Of a DNA stretch of 64,000 nucleotides, positions 56,717-64,000 are shown in pieces (the first letter of the stretch is position 1; every line of letters starts with the position of its first letter). The notes beneath the pieces were generated by a model that saw only the letters and a list, made by a program, of their open reading frames with translations, did not search any database and had not been told where the DNA came from. Source of the DNA: Oscillospiraceae bacterium (GTDB lineage: Bacteria > Bacillota > Clostridia > Oscillospirales > Ruminococcaceae); the NCBI GenBank assembly GCA_017518255.1, contig JAFWVK010000036.1, positions 1-64,000 of the forward strand, given 5' to 3'. Position numbers and translations under genes: made by a program.

Positions 56717-59713
56717 ATGAAACAAATTCTGGAAGAAAGGAAGGCGCTCGCGAAGAAAAAAGGTACAGTCCTGATGACCGTTGTCGGCGTGATGATGGTT
56801 CTGGTCGTGTTCCTGATTTCAACGCTGGTACTGACTGCATCTGCAAACCGCCGTTCGTACTATACCTATTATGAAACGCAGGCTCAGTATGCTGCGCAGG
56901 CGGCACTCGATGCCGTGACAAACTCTGCGTACAGTAACAAGAGTTTCTATGACTGGGTATCTACAAAGGTGGTAACCGGAGAATCTCCGAAGCCGATTAC
57001 AGTCGATTTCGCAGCAACAAGTAATATTCAGTTTACGAATAACGACAAAGTAGTCAATTGTACAATTGAGCGCATTCCCGATAACTATGTCTGGGACCGT
57101 GACACGAAGGCGATTCACTCGCAGCGTGCATGGAAAATCACTGCAACGGCATCCGTCGGCAAGGGCAGAAACCGCGCTGACTATACCGTCTGCAACTACA
57201 TCTATGAGAACTACCGCGCTCCGGAAGAGGGACTCAACTCCGGTATTCAGAACCAGGCAGAGAGTACCGTTTACAACGATCCCGAAGACGAAGAAGAACA
57301 GAGCAAGGTTATCGCAATCGGTACCATGCAGTACGGCGGTGCTTCTTCTGCAAACAACATGATCTACCTCGGCCCGCAGATTACCGGTACTTCCAAGCTG
57401 CCGGACGGCAGAGGCAATTATGACGGCAAAGAGCAGAAGGTAGACAACAACAACGGCGCAGTCGGCAATATCGTTTTCACAAACGGCATTCAGTCCAATG
57501 TTCATATTGTGAATGAATTCCAGAGAAAAGGCGAGTGCGCAGTTTACTACGGCAACATCGTAGGCGGAAATTCCAGCGTGGTTTCCTGGTATGCAAATAT
57601 TCAGGACACCTATAAGCCTACGGATTACAGCGAATACAATTTCGTCTATGTAGAAGGCAAAATGAATCCCGGTCAGACAAACCTGATCGTCGGCAGAAGA
57701 AAGAACGGCACAGAGGTCGGTACAGCGGGCAATTATCCGGTCAACCTGTTCGCAGGCTGCGTGGATACCAGCCAGGCACAGACCCAGAAGAGCGTGGTCG
57801 TTTACGGCGATGCCTATCTGCTTGATCCGGAGCTTGATTCCTACTGGGACGGCTATACCGACGGTACTTCCACGCTGGCATCGTTTGTCAGCAATAACGT
57901 CAACAAAGCAAACGTCAATGCGAACCTCAATGCTCCTGTCGGCGGCAATATCTACAGCATGAACAGGAACCTGACCCTCAGCGGCGAGAAGAAGAAGCTC
58001 GTCATTGACGGAAACGTTGTGTTTGCGAACCCCGGCGGTACACTGACAATCAAGGGCAATGTCGAAGTCAAGGGCAAGATTATCTGTGCCGGTACCTACA
58101 GCGGCAACCTGCCGGCAATTACCGGAACAGCCGTCAATTCCTACATTGACACAGCATACGCCTACTACAATCCTAACTATAAGACCAGCGTTCCGAATGA
58201 TACATTCACCGAGCAGAAGCAGGTCATTGATACTGTAACTTATATTTATACATTTGTTTGCGGTTACAGCGATCCGAACTACGGTGCTGAAGCTGCGAAG
58301 CCGGGCAATATCACTGCCGGCTGGAGCGGAGACCTGAAAGACCCCTCGCAGTTCACTCAGGGCGGTGTATATCATGAAGAAGTAAAAACCACTTACAAGA
58401 CAGAGACTGTCACCTCGACTGTAAACTATGACTTCTCCCTGTTCCCGTTCGGCTACCGTTCCGATGAGATTTTTGAGCGGTATTACCGCTGGGATCTCAA
58501 GCAGCCGTCTACAGTCGGCAAGGCACAGACTGTTGCCAACGCCAAGAATGACCTGCTGGTCAAGGAAAGTATCGCCTGCGGTCATAACTGGGAAGGCGCA
58601 GAGCTGATGACAGACTGCTACGGCAATTCCTACTATGTTCCGTATACATTCCCGGTCAATATGGCTCACAAGCTGATTGACGAATTCAAGGTCGCAAACC
58701 CGACTTCTGCGGTTGACTCCCTGAAGGCAAACAGCTATCCGGTCTATGAGACGGAAGCTGACTTCAAGAACGCAATGGGAACCACGGCAGCAGGTAAAAC
58801 GATCAGTGCCGGAGCCGGCAGCGGCGTTAAGATCTGCTATCACAGCAACAATGAAAATGAATCCGAACTGATTCTTCCGAATGCAACCCTCGTTTCCGAG
58901 AGCTGCGTCCTGAATGTTGCAAGCGGTGCAACTGTTGTTCTGGATCCTTCTCAGAGACCCAATAAGAACGTTCCGCTTTACATCTATCTGACCGGCGGCG
59001 GAAGCTGCGATATTATCGTCAACAATACCGCAAACTATGCCCTCGGCGCAATGGAGCCGGTTGCATACTTCGATGAGGCAACCAGGAAGGCAACTACCCT
59101 TGCAGCACACGGTGAAGTCTGCATCTTCCTCGATCCGGCATTCAACTGTGACAAAGTCACAATCATGACATCGGGCATGTACGGACGTCTTGCCGGTGCC
59201 CCCGGTGAAAACAAGACCGGCGACCTCTACATCGTTCAGAACCCGATTTATCCGGGTGATCCGAACTTCGGAAAGAATACGGCTGAACTCGTTGATAATG
59301 TAAGGGTATATGACAAAAAGTTTACATTCGCATATGAGCTTGTTCCGAACGCAATCCTGATGGGTCAGAAGGGTGCTACCTATTTCGGTACCAACGGATT
59401 CTTCTGGAACGCGGAAGTCATTATGCCGACCGCTCGCCTCGGTGCAGGCACCTCGAACTTCTGCAACGCAAGACCTTACTACCGTGAAGAATGGGATTCT
59501 CTGACAAGAGTCGGTGAAGCGAGCACGTATCTGATCGGTGTCGGCGGTTCCATGACGGATTCCATCACGCTGAATGATAAGTACGGTTCACTCGCCTACA
59601 TCGGCGACTCCCACCGCAAGACCATCAGCACCATTACCTACGGCAACAACAGTTCCGACCTCGGCGCGGACAACAAGGACTATCTGCACAACAACTACCA
59701 GGGCGCAAACTAA
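56717..59713 (+). CDS. Giant PilX-like pilus-associated protein
   Basis: 998 aa. The N-terminus (KKGTVLMTVVGVMMVLVVFL then ISTLVLTASAN) followed by YYETQAQYAAQAALDAVTNS matches PilX/PilW-type minor pilin helices with the Ala-rich stalk. The remaining 900 residues are external: a beta-rich region with repeated short strands (GGTLTIKGNVEVKGKIICAG) resembling bactofilin- or beta-helix-like folds, and a C-terminal part rich in Tyr, Asn and Gly. Far larger than usual PilX (about 150-200 aa), so it may be a tip adhesin. AAAGGTGG precedes the ATG. Same operon. Confidence 0.75.
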   Translation: MKQILEERKALAKKKGTVLMTVVGVMMVLVVFLISTLVLTASANRRSYYTYYETQAQYAAQAALDAVTNSAYSNKSFYDWVSTKVVTGESPKPITVDFAATSNIQFTNNDKVVNCTIERIPDNYVWDRDTKAIHSQRAWKITATASVGKGRNRADYTVCNYIYENYRAPEEGLNSGIQNQAESTVYNDPEDEEEQSKVIAIGTMQYGGASSANNMIYLGPQITGTSKLPDGRGNYDGKEQKVDNNNGAVGNIVFTNGIQSNVHIVNEFQRKGECAVYYGNIVGGNSSVVSWYANIQDTYKPTDYSEYNFVYVEGKMNPGQTNLIVGRRKNGTEVGTAGNYPVNLFAGCVDTSQAQTQKSVVVYGDAYLLDPELDSYWDGYTDGTSTLASFVSNNVNKANVNANLNAPVGGNIYSMNRNLTLSGEKKKLVIDGNVVFANPGGTLTIKGNVEVKGKIICAGTYSGNLPAITGTAVNSYIDTAYAYYNPNYKTSVPNDTFTEQKQVIDTVTYIYTFVCGYSDPNYGAEAAKPGNITAGWSGDLKDPSQFTQGGVYHEEVKTTYKTETVTSTVNYDFSLFPFGYRSDEIFERYYRWDLKQPSTVGKAQTVANAKNDLLVKESIACGHNWEGAELMTDCYGNSYYVPYTFPVNMAHKLIDEFKVANPTSAVDSLKANSYPVYETEADFKNAMGTTAAGKTISAGAGSGVKICYHSNNENESELILPNATLVSESCVLNVASGATVVLDPSQRPNKNVPLYIYLTGGGSCDIIVNNTANYALGAMEPVAYFDEATRKATTLAAHGEVCIFLDPAFNCDKVTIMTSGMYGRLAGAPGENKTGDLYIVQNPIYPGDPNFGKNTAELVDNVRVYDKKFTFAYELVPNAILMGQKGATYFGTNGFFWNAEVIMPTARLGAGTSNFCNARPYYREEWDSLTRVGEASTYLIGVGGSMTDSITLNDKYGSLAYIGDSHRKTISTITYGNNSSDLGADNKDYLHNNYQGAN

Positions 59714-59731
59714 TCGGAAGGAGGATGCAGC

Positions 59732-60673
59732 ATGAAAACTAAAAAAGGCATGACGCTGATTGAGATCGTTATCTCAATGGGCGTGTATGCAGTAATTGCT
59801 CTGCTGGTTGTCAGAATTATGATGACCGTAAATGCTGTAATGAATTCGACCAACCAGTTGAATGACCGCCTTTCCTATGAAGCCAAGTATGCTGACAACG
59901 TGCAGGTCAACGATGACGCAGGACACAGCTTCAGTTTCCAGCGTGTTGACTACGAAATCGTCTATGACATCAGAAACGACGGAAACGGCAAGCGCATCAA
60001 TTCCAGCGGTACCAGCGGTGCAAGAGACTATGCAGCCTATGAGTACACGGTTGATACCCTCAATTCCGATGCGCAGATCCTCGGTCAGGATATGCACTCG
60101 AATGTCAATTACAGATTTATGACCTTTAACAAGGTTCCGGTTGCTACGCCGGAAAGAACCAGCGATACCTTTACCGTTGTGTTCAGACCTGTCGCCTATT
60201 TCAGCGGCAAGTACGGCAAGGCTCCCGGCAGCAGCGATTATAATGCGCAGATGGCCGCTCAGTTTGAGGATAATATGACCGATGCGCAGAAAACCGCAGC
60301 AATTACCAGCGCAAATTCTTCAATCAGCAAATTCAACAGAGTCGTCGCAACCGGCACCAATTTCAAGGGCTCAGGCTCTGAGACCATCGTTGACAAGGGC
60401 GTGACCGGTATGGAAATGGTACTGAACAAGGATTATCCGGTTCTGGTAAATCATGCACCGGATGTCGCGGATATGCCTGCGACGACCACAAAGTATCCCG
60501 GCACAATTAACTACTCTGTCACGAAGAACGGCACGGTCTATTCGACAGGCAGCGCAACCTACTATATGTATGTAAAATACGGCTCCGAGGCAACAAGCGT
60601 CGTGTATTACAATTCGGTTGTGATTGAGTACAATGTCAACACCGGCGCCCTGAATCCGCTGAAGAGTGAATGA
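59732..60673 (+). CDS. Type IV pilin-like protein (minor pilin 1)
   Basis: 313 aa. Class III prepilin signal: KKG, cleavage after Gly6, then MTLIEIVISMGVYAVIALLV with Glu at +5. A large C-terminal domain (about 280 aa) with no recognised fold. Such large minor pilins may prime assembly or sit at the tip. GAAGGAGG precedes the ATG; 18 nt after the PilX-like gene. It would be cleaved by PilD encoded at 62014-62934. Confidence 0.88.
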   Translation: MKTKKGMTLIEIVISMGVYAVIALLVVRIMMTVNAVMNSTNQLNDRLSYEAKYADNVQVNDDAGHSFSFQRVDYEIVYDIRNDGNGKRINSSGTSGARDYAAYEYTVDTLNSDAQILGQDMHSNVNYRFMTFNKVPVATPERTSDTFTVVFRPVAYFSGKYGKAPGSSDYNAQMAAQFEDNMTDAQKTAAITSANSSISKFNRVVATGTNFKGSGSETIVDKGVTGMEMVLNKDYPVLVNHAPDVADMPATTTKYPGTINYSVTKNGTVYSTGSATYYMYVKYGSEATSVVYYNSVVIEYNVNTGALNPLKSE

Positions 60674-60747
60674 TCCGAAACGTCCGGACCGGCGGAGTTC
60701 CTAAGGGGCTCTGCCGGAACGGATGACTGAAAGGAGGAAAATGCAAC

Positions 60748-61929
60748 ATGGAAATGCGCAAAAAGAAACATAGCGGTTTTACGCTGGTTGAGCTGATTAT
60801 CGTTATGGGACTTTTTTCGATCGTGATGTACAGCGCGTTGCAGTTAATGACGCCGGTATCCAAGTATTTTGTGCGAAGCTCGAACTATGAGTCGTCTACG
60901 GCTTGTGTCGATAATATGAAGCGTGCAATTGAAGGAAACCTCAAGTACGCAGACCGTGTCCGCTGCTACGCGAATTATAAGCCGTACAACGGAAACAGCC
61001 ATTCCAGCAATGCAGCAGATTATCCGCCCTCCAGCGTTCTGCTCGAGCAGGTCAATATGTTCTGGACGGATTATTTCATGAACAGACAGTATATCGACTA
61101 TAAAGGCAAGATTTATGTCATGGTTTTCGATAATACCGTCTATGAACCGAATCCGCATCAGGCAGCTTATCCGACACTGAAAACTTTTACCGATGCAAAG
61201 CTGAACGCAGGACAGATTCTGCTCTATGAGTTCAATTTCGGAAAAACCGAAGGCTATCTCGCCAACACTGCTTCGACACTTTCTCCCGGTAAGATGTACT
61301 ATAAGTACTTCAACGGCGGAGCAACCTCCGTTGGTTCGGGAGACGGTCAGTATACTGTGACACCGTGGTATGTCAACCAGAAAATGTACGGCAATTACGA
61401 GTACCAGTTCTCGCTCGGCAGCTTCGCCAACGCAAGCAGTACCGAATTTGACCCGTCCAACTGCACGATCAATATCGAAGCCTATGAGCTTTCCAGAGCC
61501 GCCGACGGTAACGGTCTGCTCGTCAGCGATGCGAAAAACCGTGCAACCGCATCGTTCTCTATGAAGAACGTTCTGGATGCAACAACCAAGTACACACAGC
61601 CTCTGTTTGATTTCAAGCAGCTCCGCAATCCGGATGCAGCTGCCGCCGCTTATGAGAAGGTCATCGTTGAAACAGATGCAACGACTCATCAGCCGATCGG
61701 TATCAGCCGCTATAATTCGATTGTGAAAAACACAACCGCAGCAAATAAATTTACGGATGCAAAGAGCATTATCGGTTCTACTGATGAAGCCGACCTCAGA
61801 CCCGGCTTCTACTTCATCTTTACTGTTCCGGATACAACCTACAGCGTAACATCCGCAGACGGTTCCTACTACACCGAGTTTATGACTTATCAGAATGCTG
61901 TTGATACACAGTACCCGAAGGCATCCTGA
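60748..61929 (+). CDS. Type IV pilin-like protein (minor pilin 2)
   Basis: 393 aa. Class III prepilin signal: RKKKHSG, cleavage after Gly10, then FTLVELIIVMGLFSIVMYSA with Glu at +5. A long C-terminal domain (about 350 aa) follows, again unlike compact major pilins. AAAGGAGG lies 10 nt before ATG 60748; ATG 60754 is a close alternative. Last gene of the rightward pilus operon. Confidence 0.88.
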   Translation: MEMRKKKHSGFTLVELIIVMGLFSIVMYSALQLMTPVSKYFVRSSNYESSTACVDNMKRAIEGNLKYADRVRCYANYKPYNGNSHSSNAADYPPSSVLLEQVNMFWTDYFMNRQYIDYKGKIYVMVFDNTVYEPNPHQAAYPTLKTFTDAKLNAGQILLYEFNFGKTEGYLANTASTLSPGKMYYKYFNGGATSVGSGDGQYTVTPWYVNQKMYGNYEYQFSLGSFANASSTEFDPSNCTINIEAYELSRAADGNGLLVSDAKNRATASFSMKNVLDATTKYTQPLFDFKQLRNPDAAAAAYEKVIVETDATTHQPIGISRYNSIVKNTTAANKFTDAKSIIGSTDEADLRPGFYFIFTVPDTTYSVTSADGSYYTEFMTYQNAVDTQYPKAS

Positions 61930-61961
61930 ATCTGAACCGAAAATTGAATCACAAAGGGAAA

Positions 61962-61986
61962 GGGCAGCCGGTGTTGCCGGCTGCCC
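61962..61986. terminator. Hairpin between convergent pilin and pilD genes
   Basis: GGGCAGCCGG pairs with CCGGCTGCCC around 5 nt. No T-run on either side, so its strength as a terminator is uncertain. Confidence 0.45.
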
Positions 61987-62013
61987 GAATCCCGCTCGAA
62001 ATGCGCGTAATAA

Positions 62014-62934
62014 TTAGTACCAAATCAACGAGGAGTAAAATGAGACCGTTTCCTCAGGCGGGAACATGCGGTTGATATACCAGTTCGTCAGCTCCTCACC
62101 GAACATCGCAGCAATCCAGAGCCCCATGCAGAGGTAAGGTCCGAATGCAAATTTGGATTCACCGGTCATTTTCTTGATAATCAGACCGAAGATTGCAGCA
62201 AGAAGAATGCCTATGAAAGCCGCGGGAATCATCGCCTTCCATCCCAGATAAACGCCGGCACATGCCATCAGGATCGTGTCGCCGAGCTCGATGCCCCGAA
62301 CTTTTTCACCGGTTTTCTTCTTGATGTAAATTCCGACTGCCTCGCCGATGACGAGGAACGGCAGACTGATGCAGGCTGCACCGATCAGCCTGTCCTTAAT
62401 TGAAATATTGTTTTCCGTCAGGAAATAGGACGGAACCGCAAGCAGCGCAATCAGAATGCTCAGAATATCGTACATCTCCATCGTGTCCCAGTCAATCCAT
62501 GCAATGCAGACAAGCAATGATGTGAATACGCACATCAGCAGGAAGTTCGGCAGGCAGCCGGGATTGATTCCGCCGAATACGATGAAATTGATGACATACA
62601 GCACACCGTTCAGCGTTTCGCCGATCGGATAGCGGGGGGAGATCTTTTCGCCGCAGCTGTGACATTTTCCTTTCAGGAAAAGCCAGCTGAACACCGGAAT
62701 CAGATCGCGGATGCGGATTTTTGCGCCGCATGTCATGCAGTGCGATGAACGCTTGATGAGTGATTCTCCGCGCGGCAGCCGGATGATGACAACATTCAGA
62801 AAGCTGCCGATGCAGATTCCGTAGAGGAAAACAATCGGAAGTGCAAGAAGGAAAAAGGAAAGATCCATTGTTTTCCATTCCTTCCAGCCCGTCTGTGCCG
62901 CAAGAATTGCGGGCATTTGAAACATTTGGTACAT
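62014..62934 (-). CDS. pilD: Prepilin peptidase PilD
   Basis: 306-aa aspartic membrane protease of family A24 that removes prepilin signals and methylates the new N-terminus. GSFLNVVIIRLPRGESLIKR begins the methylase domain with paired zinc cysteines (CMTCG and CHSCG). Catalytic Asp residues lie in WIDWDTMEMYD and GIELGDTILM; the usual GxGDxK is modified to ELGDTI. ATG 62934 has AAAGGAGG before it. Transcribed against the operon from a shared control region with pilB. Confidence 0.94.
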   Translation of the reverse strand: MYQMFQMPAILAAQTGWKEWKTMDLSFFLLALPIVFLYGICIGSFLNVVIIRLPRGESLIKRSSHCMTCGAKIRIRDLIPVFSWLFLKGKCHSCGEKISPRYPIGETLNGVLYVINFIVFGGINPGCLPNFLLMCVFTSLLVCIAWIDWDTMEMYDILSILIALLAVPSYFLTENNISIKDRLIGAACISLPFLVIGEAVGIYIKKKTGEKVRGIELGDTILMACAGVYLGWKAMIPAAFIGILLAAIFGLIIKKMTGESKFAFGPYLCMGLWIAAMFGEELTNWYINRMFPPEETVSFYSSLIWY

Positions 62935-62968
62935 AACGGTACCTCCTTTATGGTTTGTACTGTTATCT

Positions 62969-62997
62969 ATTTTACCACAGTTTGGCATATTTTTCAA
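62969..62997 (-). promoter_or_regulatory. pilD promoter
   Basis: Minus strand: -35 TTGAAA (62997-62992), 17-bp spacer, -10 TAAAAT (62974-62969). It lies in the 82-bp gap shared with the divergent pilB gene; no equally clear plus-strand promoter is seen. Confidence 0.65.
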
Positions 62998-63016
62998 GAG
63001 TTTTTGGAGGTTGAGT

Positions 63017-64000
63017 ATGAGAAACATCCGAATCGGTGACTATCTCGTTGAGGAGGGTCACATCACACCGGAACAGCTGCAGCAGGTTCTGCAGAGACAG
63101 CGCGAGTCGAATGATAATAAGAAATTCGGCGAAGTCATCGTAGAGATGGGCTTTATGACGGACATGAAATTCGCGCAGGCGCTCTCCGTGAAGCTGCAAG
63201 TGCCGTTCGTGGATCTCAACAGCGTTGAGATTGACGGCGAAATTGCCCGTAAGGTTCCGCAGGATCTTGCTGAAAGAAATTGCGTTATCGCCATTAACAT
63301 GACAGGACGCAGACTGACCGTTGCAACGGATGACCCCGTCAACTTCAATATTCTGGAAGATATTAAGGTTAAGACCGGTTACGATACCATTCCGGTTCTT
63401 GCAACCAGAGCCGCAATCAAGAAGGCAATCGGTAAGGCTTATCAGATGTCCGATCTGGGCGATCTCGGCGTCGATACCACACAGGGCGAAATGATCGACG
63501 ACGAAGAATCCAGAGACCGTGTTGAGAGCGCCCCGATCGTTAAGCTCGCAACGCAGATTATTGAGAATGCGTTCCGTATGGAAGCAACGGATATTCACAT
63601 CGAGCCGTTTGATAAGTATACACAGATCCGCGTCCGTGTCAACGGTGACCTCGTGTTACTGATGAATGTGTCCAGTAATGTTCAGAATCAGCTTGCAACC
63701 CGTCTGAAGCTGATTTCCGGTATGAACATCGCTGAAAAGCGTATCCCGCAGGACGGCCGTTTCTCTCAGACCGTTGACGGCATCCCGCTCGACGTTCGTG
63801 TTTCTTCGCTGCCGATGGTTCACGGCGAAAAGATCGTTATCCGTATCCTTTCGACCGGCGCAATCAAAACGCGCGGTCTGCATGAACTGGGTATGTCCGA
63901 TTACAACTACCGCCTGTTTGAGAGCATGATCAAGTGCCCGCACGGCGTTATCCTCGTTACCGGTCCGACCGGTTCCGGTAAATCTACCACACTGTATGCC
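63017..64000 (+). CDS. pilB: Type IV pilus assembly ATPase PilB (partial, runs off the window)
   Basis: First 328 codons of a GspE/PilB motor ATPase. The N-terminal GSPII_E_N domain (IRIGDYLVEEGHITPEQLQQ and YDTIPVLATRAAIKKAI) is followed by the N2 region with ATDIHIEPF and arginine-finger region GMNIAEKRIPQDGRF, and the Walker A GPTGSGKST (about 315-323) just before the window ends. ATG 63017 has GGAGG 6 nt before it. Powers extension of the pilus through PilC and PilM-N. Confidence 0.95.
   Translation, partial: MRNIRIGDYLVEEGHITPEQLQQVLQRQRESNDNKKFGEVIVEMGFMTDMKFAQALSVKLQVPFVDLNSVEIDGEIARKVPQDLAERNCVIAINMTGRRLTVATDDPVNFNILEDIKVKTGYDTIPVLATRAAIKKAIGKAYQMSDLGDLGVDTTQGEMIDDEESRDRVESAPIVKLATQIIENAFRMEATDIHIEPFDKYTQIRVRVNGDLVLLMNVSSNVQNQLATRLKLISGMNIAEKRIPQDGRFSQTVDGIPLDVRVSSLPMVHGEKIVIRILSTGAIKTRGLHELGMSDYNYRLFESMIKCPHGVILVTGPTGSGKSTTLYA

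Noticed and set aside
56819..59110. 763-aa minus-strand frame opposite the PilX-like gene
   Set aside because: Same reason: an open antisense frame caused by biased codons in the real gene.

Overview
The window looks like a chromosomal segment of a Gram-positive gut or rumen Clostridia member, most likely a Ruminococcus-like Oscillospiraceae. The evidence is threefold: Firmicutes-type housekeeping genes (ScpA, type 1B PyrD/PyrK, an RNase M5-like protein, CsoR, DegV pairs); strong AGGAGG ribosome binding sites and TTGACA-17-TATAAT promoters; and secreted proteins with Thr-rich linkers and dockerin-type Ca-binding repeats. The assignment is inferred from gene content only.

Layout. 1-460: tail of an rRNA operon (tRNA-Glu, 5S, tRNA-Asn, terminators). 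0.46-3.8 kb (minus): scpA, a site-2 protease, radA and a small membrane protein. 3.8-9.97 kb: accessory-looking block with csoR-copA (copper efflux, CsoR operators overlapping the promoter), a flavodoxin / monooxygenase / decarboxylase-cupin / FMN-reductase operon, gene remnants and tRNA-Leu. 10.1-13.4 kb: membrane protein, 1-phosphofructokinase, DegV, TrmL and a small protein. 13.4-19.7 kb (minus): pyrF, a NUDIX-PyrK fusion, pyrD, a histidine phosphatase, ruvX, an unknown gene and a second DegV. 19.8-24.6 kb: PspA, a VanY-like pseudoenzyme, an amber-interrupted gene, dCMP deaminase, a flavoprotein and rsmA. 24.6-27.3 kb: rpmG-secE-nusG-rplK-rplA. 27.3-29.0 kb: a dockerin protein sits where rplJ-rplL would be expected. 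29.5-32.8 kb: P-loop ATPase, flavin reductase, HtrA protease.

32.9-46.4 kb is almost all minus strand: secreted protein with a sortase-like tail, DUF308 protein, CPBP protease, RluA-type pseudouridine synthase, two lipoproteins, ABC-F protein, amidohydrolase, MBOAT-like protein without the usual His, TOPRIM protein, holA, a REP-flanked immunity-like gene and cysS. 46.4-47.3 kb has no convincing protein gene but holds a complete minus-strand promoter-to-terminator unit of about 320 nt, a candidate non-coding RNA. 47.5-50.0 kb: large dockerin protein. 50.1-52.5 kb: lipoprotein and a LacI-family regulator. 52.5-64.0 kb: type IV pilus locus (pilC, fused pilM-pilN, pilO, a giant PilX-like protein, two pseudopilins, pilD on the opposite strand, and pilB running off the end).

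Most notable points: an orphan ncRNA-like unit, a pilus locus with a PilM-PilN fusion and a structured leader, a 50-bp promoter module repeated four times with exact spacing, a CopA-CopZ fusion with an internal ribosome binding site, a NUDIX-PyrK fusion, two apparent pseudoenzymes, and several decayed genes.
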